Shown here: positions 1 to 8,154 of the stretch, in pieces | Layout: every line of letters begins with the position of its first letter | Position numbering within the stretch: position 1 is the stretch's first letter | Assembly (NCBI RefSeq): GCF_015477355.1 | Contig: NZ_JADLRJ010000001.1 | Coordinates: forward strand, 930,001-994,000 | Direction of reading: 5' to 3' | DNA: 64,000 nt | Source of the DNA: Nocardia blacklockiae | Lineage (GTDB): Bacteria > Actinomycetota > Actinomycetes > Mycobacteriales > Mycobacteriaceae | Position numbers and translations under genes: made by a program | The notes under the pieces: generated by a model | The model's database searches: none | Told to the model about the DNA's origin: nothing | What the model saw: the letters and a program-made list of their open reading frames with translations, nothing else

Positions 1-690
1 CTGCGCACCCGCCGCCCCGGCGGCGTGCCGATCGGCGCCAACATCGGCAAGACCAAGATCACCCCCGCCGCGCGGGCCGCCGACGACTACGCCACCAGCG
101 CCACCCTGCTCGGGCCGCTCGCCGATTTCGTCGTCGTCAACGTCAGCTCCCCCAACACGCCGGGCCTGCGCGATCTGCAGGCCGTGGAATCGCTGCGGCC
201 GCTGCTGCGGGCCGTGCTCGACTGCGTGCGGGTGCCGGTGCTGGTGAAGATCGCCCCGGACTTATCCGACGACGACATCGACGCCGCCGCCGATCTGGCC
301 GTCGAACTCGGCCTGGCCGGGATCGTCGCCACCAACACCACCATCCGCCGCGACGGGCTGGCCACCCCCGCCGCCGAGGTCGACGCGATGGGCGCGGGCG
401 GCCTGTCGGGCCCGCCGGTGGCCGAGCGGTCCCTGGACGTGCTGCGCCGGCTCTACGCCCGCGTCGGCGACAAGCTGGTCCTGATCTCCGTCGGCGGCAT
501 CGAGACCCCCGACCAGGCCTTCGAACGCATTCTCGCCGGCGCCACCCTGCTGCAGGGCTACACCGGTTTCATCTACGGCGGCCCGCTGTGGACCCGCCGC
601 ATCCACCGCGGCCTGGCCCAGCGGCTGCGCGCCCACGGCTACGCCAGCATCACCGACGCCGTCGGCGCCGCCCACAAGACCCGCGCCTGA
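1..690 (+). CDS. pyrD: dihydroorotate dehydrogenase (quinone), C-terminal part
   Basis: Oxidises dihydroorotate to orotate in pyrimidine synthesis, passing electrons through FMN to quinone at the membrane. The frame is open from base 1, so the N-terminus lies outside the window; about 229 residues remain of a usual 340-360. The segment [15 protein letters not shown] carries the class 2 active-site serine region. Later blocks [24 protein letters not shown] and SVGGI form the FMN-phosphate half of the barrel, and [10 protein letters not shown] matches the family C-terminus. It ends in TGA with a normal C-terminus. The next gene is convergent. Confident in family and class. Confidence 0.95.
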   Translation: MRTRRPGGVPIGANIGKTKITPAARAADDYATSATLLGPLADFVVVNVSSPNTPGLRDLQAVESLRPLLRAVLDCVRVPVLVKIAPDLSDDDIDAAADLAVELGLAGIVATNTTIRRDGLATPAAEVDAMGAGGLSGPPVAERSLDVLRRLYARVGDKLVLISVGGIETPDQAFERILAGATLLQGYTGFIYGGPLWTRRIHRGLAQRLRAHGYASITDAVGAAHKTRA

Positions 691-743
691 CCGCGCCGAC
701 CGCGGTTGCCGCGGGCTTGCGTCGCGTGCCGGAAATCGCCGGG

Positions 744-1145
744 TCAGCCGAACAGGCGGCGCGGCTCCTCGGCCCGCTCCGGCGCGAACCGCCGCCGGCC
801 CGCGCCCGAGAGCACCGGTTCGGCCTCGCGGCGGGTGCGGCCCCCGGAATGGCGGCGCAGCCGCTCGATCATGCGGCGCGAGAGCATGATCACCGCCTGC
901 TCGTAGCGCACGCCCAGCACGCTCGCGCGCTCGGTGACACTGCGCTGGGCCACCACGTCGTGCACCGCGGCGGGGTCGCTGAGCAGTTCGTCGAGTTCCA
1001 TCCCGGCCAGCGCCTGCGCCTGGGTGAGCCGGTGCTCGGGTAGCCAGGTCAGCCGCCACACCGCCGCCCCGAACCCGTCGACGCGGAAGGCATGCTCGGG
1101 GGTCCGGTCGCTGATCATGGCCCAGTCGGTCGTTTCGATGGTCAC
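744..1145 (-). CDS. conserved small protein of unknown function
   Basis: A protein of 133 residues if started at GTG 1145, which follows GAGAGGAGA by a few bases; a longer frame reaches 1214 but has no ribosome site. The sequence begins VTIETTDWAMISDRTPEHAF, then a mixed helical body with a HRLTQAQALAGMELDELL helix, and an Arg-rich C-terminal third (MIERLRRHSGG onward). No signal peptide, membrane segment or catalytic motif is visible. The start overlaps the stop of the upstream 50-residue ORF by four bases (GTGA), so the two are probably translationally coupled. I do not recognise the family. Confidence 0.7.
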   Translation of the reverse strand: MTIETTDWAMISDRTPEHAFRVDGFGAAVWRLTWLPEHRLTQAQALAGMELDELLSDPAAVHDVVAQRSVTERASVLGVRYEQAVIMLSRRMIERLRRHSGGRTRREAEPVLSGAGRRRFAPERAEEPRRLFG

Positions 1146-1294
1146 GGCTGTCTCCTCTCGGGTCGCCGCACCGTGGACGCACGGTAACCGTGTCGTCCCG
1201 GGAGGGGTACCCACTGCCCCGGCGTCGGTAGCCGAGAAGTTGCGAATGCGGCGTCGTTGTCCGCGTGATCGGTGCGGAGGGTCGCTCCCGCCAT
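1142..1294 (-). CDS. small coupled ORF, 50 residues
   Basis: A short ORF starting at ATG 1294 with a near-perfect Shine-Dalgarno AGGAGG five bases upstream (1300-1305 on the other strand). It encodes 50 residues beginning MAGATLRTDHADNDAAF, basic toward the end (TVRRPERRQP). Its TGA overlaps the GTG of the next gene as GTGA. The strong ribosome site and exact coupling suggest it is translated and drives initiation of the downstream gene. It may be a coupling leader rather than a protein with its own activity. No family recognised. Confidence 0.55.
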   Translation of the reverse strand: MAGATLRTDHADNDAAFATSRLPTPGQWVPLPGRHGYRASTVRRPERRQP

Positions 1295-1483
1295 CAGAAC
1301 CTCCTGGACGCCTCGGCGACGAAACGCCGACCCCAGAGCGTCACTTGCCGGTTCCCATGGGGCAAATGCCGCGATAGGTTATTGATAGCCGGAACGGGTG
1401 GTCGCTAAACCGCGCAATGTCCGGCGGTTTCGCTTATCGTCTCCACGACGATCACTGCGCACCAGACGGAGGTGGCTGCCCCG

Positions 1484-2983
1484 ATGGCGGGACAGGACGC
1501 GACGGTCGCCGCCGTGCGCACCGTGCTCGCCCGGCTGTGCAAGCGCGCGGGCCTGAGCCCGAAACGGTTGCGCAGCACCGAAATCGACGTGCGCCCCCTG
1601 CTCGAGCTGTACGCCATCCGCCAGCACGCGCACCTGTCGGGTACCGACCCGGCCGAGGCCGTGCTGCCCGTGGTGCGCGATCTGGCCCGGCAATTGCCGC
1701 CCGCGCCCCGGCTCATCGTCGACGTCGGCCTGTCGCTGGGCCTGCTGCGCGAGGAGCTGCCCGAAACCGTCGACGCCGCCGAGCTCTACGCCGCCGACCT
1801 CGGCCGCCGCCGCGACTACCTCAGCGCGCACTGGCCCGCGCTGCTGCGCGCCGCCGGATCCGACACCGCCGCACCGACTCCCACCACCCGCCAGCTGCGC
1901 GGCCGGCTGGAATTCGAGGCCTTCACCCTGCTGGCGCAGCGCCTGGCCACCGCCTCGGGCTACGCCTCGACGCTGTCCCCGCGCCCGGCCGGCCCGGCCG
2001 CCGACGGCCGCGCGGGCACCGTCACCGTCATCGGCGACGCCGTGCTGGACAACATCTGCAGCATCATCGACCACTTCCCCGCCCCCGACGACCCCGCCAA
2101 GGGCACCTTCGCCGACCGGCCCGGCGGCAAGGGCCTCAACCGCGCGGTCGCCGCCGCCCGGCTCGGGCTGCACGTGCGCCTGATCGCCGCCGTCGGCGAC
2201 GACACCCGCGGCCGCCGCATCCTCGACCACCTGCGCGCCGAAGGCGTCGACACCGACCTGGTGCGCGTGGTCCCCGACGCCGCCACCCCCGTGGCCGTCG
2301 TACTGGTCACCAGCAGCGGCGAACCGCTCAACATCGCCTGCCCCAACGAACGCGTCCGCCTCACCCCCGAGGACCTGCACACCCCCGCCGCCCGCCACGC
2401 CCTGGCCGAATCCGACGCCGTGCTACTGACTTTCGAGCCGCCCCCCGCGGTCATCGAGGAGGCCCTCGACCTGGTCGCCCGCGCCCCGCGGCCGCGGCTG
2501 CTGGTGCAGCCCGTGCCCGGGGTGGACGGACCGCAGCGGTTCTACCGCCACTTCGGCGCGCTGGACTACCTGATCGGCGCGCGCCGCGAACTGGCCGCGC
2601 TGGCCCCGGCCACCGACCCGCACGCCGTCGACGACGACGAACTCGTGCGCCGGCTGCGCGTGCTGGGCGCGCGCACCGTGTGCATCGCCGAGGGCTTCGC
2701 CGCCCGCGTCCGCGCCGACGACCTGGACCTGGACATCGGCCGATTCCCGGTGGCGCTGAAGAACTCTCCGGGCGCGCCCGCCGCGTTCGTCGCCGCGCTG
2801 GCCCGGCGTGTGGTCGGCGCGAACGGTCGCCGCGCGGGCGCCGCGGACTTCGTGTGGGCCACCGCCGCGATGGCCGCCACCCAATCCACCGGCGAGGTCT
2901 CCGACGCCATGCCCACCGCCGCCGACGTCGACCGCATGGTCGAACTCGCCGGCGACGCCGTGCTGCGCGCCGAGCCGCGGTGA
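1484..2983 (+). CDS. PfkB/ribokinase-fold protein, probably catalytically inactive
   Basis: About 499 residues, starting at ATG 1484 behind GACGGAGG (1465-1472); GTG 1472 lies inside that Shine-Dalgarno. Residues 1-170 form a helical N-terminal domain I do not recognise. From about residue 179 the ribokinase fold begins (VTVIGDAVLDNI), with the substrate-side motif GGKGLNRAVAAARLG near 212 and EGVDTDLVRV after it. The second PfkB signature, normally DTTGAGDAF with Asp as catalytic base, reads NSPGAPAAF near residue 426, so the base is Ala and the anion-hole Gly-Ala-Gly is broken. Family members are sugar or nucleoside kinases; this one is likely a pseudokinase or sugar-binding regulator (inference). 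ribA follows on the same strand after 158 bases. Confidence 0.8.
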   Translation: MAGQDATVAAVRTVLARLCKRAGLSPKRLRSTEIDVRPLLELYAIRQHAHLSGTDPAEAVLPVVRDLARQLPPAPRLIVDVGLSLGLLREELPETVDAAELYAADLGRRRDYLSAHWPALLRAAGSDTAAPTPTTRQLRGRLEFEAFTLLAQRLATASGYASTLSPRPAGPAADGRAGTVTVIGDAVLDNICSIIDHFPAPDDPAKGTFADRPGGKGLNRAVAAARLGLHVRLIAAVGDDTRGRRILDHLRAEGVDTDLVRVVPDAATPVAVVLVTSSGEPLNIACPNERVRLTPEDLHTPAARHALAESDAVLLTFEPPPAVIEEALDLVARAPRPRLLVQPVPGVDGPQRFYRHFGALDYLIGARRELAALAPATDPHAVDDDELVRRLRVLGARTVCIAEGFAARVRADDLDLDIGRFPVALKNSPGAPAAFVAALARRVVGANGRRAGAADFVWATAAMAATQSTGEVSDAMPTAADVDRMVELAGDAVLRAEPR

Positions 2984-3141
2984 CGCCGAGTGTTTGCCCG
3001 ACACCGCGAGCCGGTGCGCGGGCGCGGCCGCGGAGGGGCTATCGTCTGCTGCCATCGCGCTCGACGCACACCGTCGCCGGCCCGCGCGCAGGCGCGCCGC
3101 CGGCCGCCCCAGGTACGACCTGCGATCCTTCGGAGGAGCAT

Positions 3142-3894
3142 TTGACAGCCCAGCTGGATGAGACCGGATACGGCGCGGACGACGCCGGGCACCACCCGGA
3201 CGACGCCGCACACCGACTGCGCCGCAAGGGCGGTGAGCTGACGGTGCGCGTGCGCGAACTCCGCGACCCGCGCGACGGCGGCACGATGCTGCTGTTCGGT
3301 GCGGTTGCCGACGGTTGCCTGGTGCGCATCCACTCCCGCTGCCTCTACGGCGACGCGCTAGGGAGCGACGACTGCGACTGCGGCCCCGAGCTCGAGATGG
3401 CGATGGACCTCATCCAGGCCGAGGGCGCGGGCGTGCTGGTCTACCTCGAGCAGGAGGGCCGCGGCTCGGGCCTGATCGCCAAGGCGCGCGGGCTGGGCTA
3501 CAGCGAACGCCACGGCGTGGACACCTTCACCAGCTACCGCGATCTCGACTATCCCGCCGACCGCCGCTCCTACGCGCCGGTCGCCGCCGCCCTGCACGCG
3601 CTCGGACTGCGGTCGGTGCGGCTGCTGACCAACAACCCCGAGAAGATGAGCGCCGTGCGCGAGGCCGGCATCGCCGTGGACCCCGTGCAGCTGGTCACCA
3701 CCCCGCGCAGCGAACGCGCCCGCGCCTACATGCAGTCCAAACGCGAGTTCCGCGGGCACTGGCTGCCGGAGCTGCACGCCGAATCCGCCGCGGCGCTGCC
3801 CTCGTGCCCGGTCGCCGACCCCGCGGCGCTGCGCCTGACCCCCGCCCCGCCGGCTCCGGCGCTCGCGGTGCCCGCGATCCCCGTCACCGGCTGA
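3142..3894 (+). CDS. ribA: GTP cyclohydrolase II
   Basis: Opens GTP to 2,5-diamino-6-ribosylamino-pyrimidinone 5'-phosphate, formate and pyrophosphate, the first riboflavin step. The start is TTG 3142, chosen because GGAGGAG lies at 3132-3138; no good ATG or GTG is nearby. Of 250 residues, the first 30 are a non-conserved acidic/His lead. Zinc ligands Cys67, Cys78 and Cys80 sit in SRCLYGDALGSDDCDCG with the same spacing as in E. coli RibA. LEQEGRGSGL and LLTNNPEKM are the GTP-binding/catalytic motifs. It lacks the RibB domain found in actinobacterial RibBA fusions, so it is a stand-alone RibA, possibly a paralogue serving another pathway. Confidence 0.9.
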   Translation: MTAQLDETGYGADDAGHHPDDAAHRLRRKGGELTVRVRELRDPRDGGTMLLFGAVADGCLVRIHSRCLYGDALGSDDCDCGPELEMAMDLIQAEGAGVLVYLEQEGRGSGLIAKARGLGYSERHGVDTFTSYRDLDYPADRRSYAPVAAALHALGLRSVRLLTNNPEKMSAVREAGIAVDPVQLVTTPRSERARAYMQSKREFRGHWLPELHAESAAALPSCPVADPAALRLTPAPPAPALAVPAIPVTG

Positions 3895-3908
3895 ACCCCG
3901 CCGCCGCC

Positions 3909-3934
3909 GAGCGTGACGCACCCGCGTCACGCTC
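3909..3934. terminator. perfect hairpin after ribA
   Basis: Inverted repeat GAGCGTGACGC, loop ACCC, GCGTCACGCTC, beginning 15 bases after the ribA stop. There is no T-tract, which is common for actinobacterial terminators. The same GTGACGC/GCGTCAC arms recur at 3990-4008, so it could instead be an operator upstream of the acyl-CoA synthetase gene. Confidence 0.5.
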
Positions 3935-3989
3935 CACGGCCCGCCGGATACGGCACATTCCGGGCATCGCACCGATAGGATGGGTGAGC

Positions 3990-4008
3990 CGCGTCACTCG
4001 GTGACGCG
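3990..4008. promoter_or_regulatory. palindrome in the fadD leader
   Basis: CGCGTCAC, loop TCG, GTGACGCG: a perfect 8-bp inverted repeat. It lies just downstream of a TAGGAT -10-like hexamer (3976-3981), that is, near the expected transcription start and about 110 bases before the acyl-CoA synthetase start. It shares the GTGACGC core with the hairpin at 3909-3934, which favours a repressor site over chance. Confidence 0.4.
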
Positions 4009-4115
4009 ACGCCAGCCCCGAGCGTCTCCCGATCTCCGCCACGTCGAGTGCGCGCCGTTGTCCCTGGCGGAGCGTCCCCGTGGCTCGGTCCGTACCGCGA
4101 TCGGGAACAAGGGAC

Positions 4116-5948
4116 ATGACGACAGACATCGGTTACACCCATCAGTCCGGCGCCACGGTCACCACCGTGCCGGAGGCCTTCCAGCAGACCCTGACCCTGC
4201 GCCCGCACCAGGTGGCGTTGCGCACCGTCGGCGGCACCCAGCAGCTCACCTGGGCCGACTACGACCGCCGGGTGCGGGCCCTGGCCGCGGGCCTGGCGAA
4301 ACTCGGTGTGCGCCACGGGGACACCGTCGGCCTCATGCTGACCAACCGGCCCGAGTTCAACCTCGTCGACACCGCCGCGCTGCACCTGGGCGCCGCACCG
4401 TTCTCGGTGTACAACACCAGCTCCCCCGAACAGCTCGCGCACGTGTTCGGCAACGCCGGCAACCGGGTCGTCGTCACCGAGCGCGCGTTCCTCGACGCCG
4501 TGCAGGGCTCGGGGGTGGACTTCGAGCACGTCGTGCTCGTCGACGGCGCCGCGAGCGGCACCCTGGCCCTGGTCGACGTGGAGGCCGACCCGGCCGAGGA
4601 CTTCGACTTCGACGCCGCGTGGCGGGCCGTGCGCCCCGAGGACCTGGCCACCCTCATCTACACCTCCGGCACCACCGGCCCGTCCAAGGGCGTGGAGCTC
4701 ACCCACGCCAACATCGTCGCCCAGATCGCCGGGCTCACCCAGAGCGGGCCGCTGACGGTCGGCATCGACGACCGCGCGGTGTCCTACCTGCCCGCCGCGC
4801 ACGTCGCCGACCGCATCTCCGGGCACTGCGCGAACCTGTTCACCGGCGTCGCCATCACGTGCGTGCCCGACCCGCGCGAGATCGCCGCCGCCCTGCCCGA
4901 CGCCCGGCCCACCGCGTTCTTCGGCGTGCCGCGGGTGTGGCAGAAGATCAAGGCCGGCATCGACGCGAAACTGGCCACCGAGGCCAGCCCCGTGAAGAAG
5001 GCGCTCGCCGGCTGGGCGATCGGCGTGGGCGTCGACGCCGCGCGGGCCCGGCTCGGCGGCGGTACGGCGAGTCCCGTGCTGCGCGCCCAGCACAAGCTCG
5101 CCGACGCGCTGGTGCTGTCGAAACTGCGTGCCGCGCTAGGCCTGGACGAATTGCAGGTCGCCGCGTCCGGCGCCGCGGCCATCCCGCCCGAAACCCTGGA
5201 ATACCTGCTCGGGCTGGGCTTCACGGTCACCGAGGTGTGGGGCATGTCGGAAACCACCGGCGTGGGCACCTTCACCGAACTGGACTCCCCGCGCCCGGGC
5301 TCGGTGGGACGCGCCCTCGACGGGGTGGAGCTGCGCCTGGACGGCGACGGCGAACTGCTCGTGCGCGGCGCCATCGTCACCCGCGGCTACCGCGGCATGC
5401 CCGAGAAGACCGCCGAGGCCCTCGACGCCGACGGCTGGCTGCACACCGGCGACGTCGCCACCATCGACGGCGACGGCTACGTCACCATCGTGGACCGCAA
5501 GAAGGAACTGATCATCAGCGCGGCCGGGAAGAACCTCTCGCCCACCAACATCGAGAACGCGGTCAAGGCGGCGTCCTCACTGGTCGGGCAGGTGGTGGCG
5601 ATCGGCGACGGCAAGCCCTACATCACCGCGCTGATCGTGCTCGACCCCGACACCGCCGCGGTGCGCGCCAAGGCCCTCGACACCCCCGACGCCGACGTCG
5701 CCGACCTGGCCGCCCGCCCCGAGATCATCGACGAGATCCGGGCCGCGGTGGTCTCGGGCAACACCCGCCTCTCGCGCGTCGAGCAGATCAAACGCTTCCG
5801 CGTCCTCGCCCAGGCCTGGGAACCCGGCGGCGAGGAGATCACCCCCACCCTCAAACTCAAGCGCGGCCCGATCGCCACCAAATACGCCGCCGAGATCGCC
5901 GAACTCTACGGCGACCCGGTCCCCGACGGCGTCGTCGACCTGCGCTAG
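4116..5948 (+). CDS. long-chain acyl-CoA synthetase (FadD-type)
   Basis: Activates fatty acids through an acyl-AMP to acyl-CoA. It has 610 residues from ATG 4116; AAGGG lies just upstream. The ANL-family P-loop YTSGTTGPSKGVELTH is near residue 190, VWGMSETTG near 375, TGDVATIDGDGY in the hinge region and IISAAGKNLSPTNIE at the C-terminal domain. Length and motifs fit the FAA1/FadD15 type rather than short-chain synthetases. It stands alone on the plus strand, separated by a strong hairpin from the convergent PEBP gene, with a roughly 130-base leader containing a palindrome. Substrate length cannot be read from sequence. Confidence 0.92.
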   Translation: MTTDIGYTHQSGATVTTVPEAFQQTLTLRPHQVALRTVGGTQQLTWADYDRRVRALAAGLAKLGVRHGDTVGLMLTNRPEFNLVDTAALHLGAAPFSVYNTSSPEQLAHVFGNAGNRVVVTERAFLDAVQGSGVDFEHVVLVDGAASGTLALVDVEADPAEDFDFDAAWRAVRPEDLATLIYTSGTTGPSKGVELTHANIVAQIAGLTQSGPLTVGIDDRAVSYLPAAHVADRISGHCANLFTGVAITCVPDPREIAAALPDARPTAFFGVPRVWQKIKAGIDAKLATEASPVKKALAGWAIGVGVDAARARLGGGTASPVLRAQHKLADALVLSKLRAALGLDELQVAASGAAAIPPETLEYLLGLGFTVTEVWGMSETTGVGTFTELDSPRPGSVGRALDGVELRLDGDGELLVRGAIVTRGYRGMPEKTAEALDADGWLHTGDVATIDGDGYVTIVDRKKELIISAAGKNLSPTNIENAVKAASSLVGQVVAIGDGKPYITALIVLDPDTAAVRAKALDTPDADVADLAARPEIIDEIRAAVVSGNTRLSRVEQIKRFRVLAQAWEPGGEEITPTLKLKRGPIATKYAAEIAELYGDPVPDGVVDLR

Positions 5949-5980
5949 CATCCCGCGCACACTTGCATCGCGTGCAAAAA

Positions 5981-6018
5981 CGGTGCGGCCCGGGCACATT
6001 CGAGCCCGGGCCGCACCG
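5981..6018. terminator. bidirectional terminator hairpin
   Basis: Perfect 15-bp stem CGGTGCGGCCCGGGC / GCCCGGGCCGCACCG with an 8-base loop, exactly between the convergent acyl-CoA synthetase (ends 5948) and PEBP gene (ends 6030). It can act for both strands; AAAAA precedes the stem on the plus strand, giving a T-run for minus-strand transcripts. Confidence 0.85.
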
Positions 6019-6029
6019 TCGACGTGTGG

Positions 6030-6566
6030 TCAGTTCACCTCGTAGGTGGCTACGATCTGCGCGCGGCCGATCGCGTGGGAGAACAGGTTGAACCCGAGGA
6101 ACGCCGGGCTCGCGCTCGCGTCGATGCCCAGCGACTCCACGTCCACCGCGTGCACGGTGATGAAGTAGCGGTGATAGCCGTGCCCGGCCGGCGGCGCGGC
6201 CCCGACGAACCCGGCGAACCCGCCGTCGTTGCGCAACGCCACCGCCCCCGCGGGCAGCGTGCCGCCCGCACTGCCCGCGCCGCGCTCCAGCGAGGTCGTC
6301 GAGGCCGGGATGTCGGCAACCGCCCAGTGCCAGAACCCCGACGCCGTCGGCGCGTCCGGATCGAACACCGTGACCGCGAAACTCTTCGTCTCCGCCGGGA
6401 ACCCCGACCACGACAGCTGCGGCGACACATCCTTGCCGCCGGCCCCGAACACGCCGCTGACCTGGTCGTTGCCGAACGGCTGTCCGTCGGTGACATCCTC
6501 GGAGGTCACGGTGAACGCCGGTAGCTGCGGCAGCGCGGCGTAGGGATTGTAGGAGTAGTCGGGCAC
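6030..6566 (-). CDS. YbhB/YbcL family (PEBP, Raf-kinase-inhibitor-like) protein
   Basis: A 178-residue phosphatidylethanolamine-binding-protein fold. The start is GTG 6566 with AAAGGACGG upstream. Family motifs are [40 protein letters not shown] in sequence (given here as SPQLSW, DPDAP and FWHW) and [13 protein letters not shown]. There is no signal peptide. Bacterial members are cytoplasmic or periplasmic proteins of poorly known role, some binding ligands or inhibiting proteases. The next minus-strand gene upstream is an M20 hydrolase 20 bases away, so the two are likely co-transcribed. Confidence 0.9.
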   Translation of the reverse strand: MPDYSYNPYAALPQLPAFTVTSEDVTDGQPFGNDQVSGVFGAGGKDVSPQLSWSGFPAETKSFAVTVFDPDAPTASGFWHWAVADIPASTTSLERGAGSAGGTLPAGAVALRNDGGFAGFVGAAPPAGHGYHRYFITVHAVDVESLGIDASASPAFLGFNLFSHAIGRAQIVATYEVN

Positions 6567-6586
6567 GAGACCGTCCTTTCGAATCG

Positions 6587-7948
6587 TCAGCTGTGCAGGA
6601 GGAAATGCTCCAGGACCCGGGTGCCGAATTCCAGCGCGTCGACCGGGACCCGCTCGTCCACGCCGTGGAACAGCGCCGAGAAGTCCAGCTCCGGCGGCAG
6701 CCGCAGCGGCGCGAAACCGAAACAGCGAATCCCCAAGCGGGCGAACGCCTTCGCATCGGTGCCGCCGGAGAGCATATAGGGCACGGTACGCCCGTTCGGG
6801 TCGTGCGCGAGGATGGCGTCGTTCATGGCGTCGACCAGGTGCCCGTCGAACGTGGTCTGGTAGGAGTCGAGTTTGGTGATCCACTCCCGCTCCACGTCCG
6901 GGCCGATCAGCTCGTCGACCTCGCGTTCGAACGCCGCCTGCCGTCCCGGCACCACCCGGCAGTCCACCACCGCCTCGGCGGTCTGCGGGATCACGTTGGC
7001 CTTGTACCCGGCCTGCAGCATGGTCGGATTGGCGGTGTCGCGCAGCGTCGCGCCGATGATGCGGGAGATGGTGCCCAACTTGGCCAGCTGGCCCTCGATG
7101 TCGGGGCTGCCCGGATCGAACTCGATGCCGGTCTCCTCGCTCACCGCCGCCAAAAACTCCGCCACCGAATCGGAGAGCACCAGCGGGAAGGTGTGGGTGC
7201 CCAGCCGCGCCACCGCCTGGGCCAGGATGGTCACCGCGTTGTCCTCGTGCAGGAACGAGCCGTGCCCGGCGCGGGCCTTGGCCCGCAACCGCATCCAGCC
7301 CAGCCCCTTCTCCGCGGTCTCCACCAGATACAGCCGCCGCTCGGTGCCGTCGCGGCGCGGCACGGTCAGCGAGAAGCCGCCGACCTCCCCGACCGCCTCG
7401 CTCACCCCGTCGAACAGATCGGGGCGATGGTCGGCCAGCCACTGCGAACCCCAGCGGCCGCCGTTCTCCTCGTCGGCCAGGAACGCGAACACCAGATCGC
7501 GCGGCGGCACCGTGCCCTCGATCTTGAACTGACGGGCCACCGCCAGCATCATGCCGACCATGTCCTTCATGTCGATCGCGCCGCGCCCCCACACGTAGCC
7601 GTCGCGCACCGCGCCGGAGAACGGATGCACGCTCCAGTCCGCGGCCTGCGCCGGCACCACGTCCAGGTGCCCGTGCAGCATCAGCGCGCCGCGACCGGAA
7701 TCGGCGCCGGGCAGCCGGGCGAACACGTTGCCGCGGCCGGGGGCGCCCGATTCCACGTACTCGGTGGTGTAGCCGGCCTGCTGCAGCTGCTCGGCCACCC
7801 ACTCGGCGCATTCGCGTTCGCCCTTGGTGGTCTCCAGTTCGCCGGTGTTGGAGGTATCGAATCGGATCAGCGTGCTGACCAGATCCACCACCTCCGACAC
7901 GGCGCGGGACACGGGTTCGGCTCGGCTCTCGTCACCAGCTGCAGACAC
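6587..7948 (-). CDS. M20 family metallopeptidase/amidohydrolase
   Basis: Zinc-dependent exopeptidase or deacylase of the ArgE/DapE/carboxypeptidase G2 family, 453 residues. GTG 7948 is preferred because AGGAAGG precedes it; the frame stays open further upstream without a ribosome site. Visible motifs: HGHLDVVP (first zinc His and Asp), GRGAIDMKD (bridging Asp), LADEENGG (catalytic Glu and zinc Glu) and GGTDAKAF near the C-terminus. A dimerisation insert lies between about residues 190 and 320. It is first in a likely two-gene unit with the PEBP protein. The substrate is unknown; dipeptidase or N-acyl amino acid hydrolase are equally possible. Confidence 0.9.
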   Translation of the reverse strand: MSAAGDESRAEPVSRAVSEVVDLVSTLIRFDTSNTGELETTKGERECAEWVAEQLQQAGYTTEYVESGAPGRGNVFARLPGADSGRGALMLHGHLDVVPAQAADWSVHPFSGAVRDGYVWGRGAIDMKDMVGMMLAVARQFKIEGTVPPRDLVFAFLADEENGGRWGSQWLADHRPDLFDGVSEAVGEVGGFSLTVPRRDGTERRLYLVETAEKGLGWMRLRAKARAGHGSFLHEDNAVTILAQAVARLGTHTFPLVLSDSVAEFLAAVSEETGIEFDPGSPDIEGQLAKLGTISRIIGATLRDTANPTMLQAGYKANVIPQTAEAVVDCRVVPGRQAAFEREVDELIGPDVEREWITKLDSYQTTFDGHLVDAMNDAILAHDPNGRTVPYMLSGGTDAKAFARLGIRCFGFAPLRLPPELDFSALFHGVDERVPVDALEFGTRVLEHFLLHS

Positions 7949-8154
7949 GCCCCCCTTCCTACCATCGCCCGCCCCGCGCCCCACGCGTTGGCCGCAGCGT
8001 GCGCCCAATCCCCCGCGACATCCCGTGTTGTGGCGCGTCCCAGCGCCGCGACCGGATCCGCGCCCGCGCATCCCAAATATGGCCCGCGCGTCTTGCCCGC
8101 CCCCGCGCCCCCGACCTAGCGTCGCCACCACGACCAGACCGGCTGGGAGGCGGC

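Noticed and set aside
2984-3141. FMN riboswitch before ribA
   Set aside because: The conserved riboswitch core (AGGATAT and partners) is absent; only a GC-rich leader and a Shine-Dalgarno are visible.
1417-3894. One 825-codon open frame covering the PfkB and ribA genes
   Set aside because: Its first two-thirds is Arg/Pro/Ala-rich shadow sequence of the PfkB gene in another frame; only the part from TTG 3142 is real (ribA).
3980-6091. 703-codon plus-strand frame over the acyl-CoA synthetase
   Set aside because: Out-of-frame shadow with Arg-rich low-complexity content; the AMP-binding motifs lie in the other frame.
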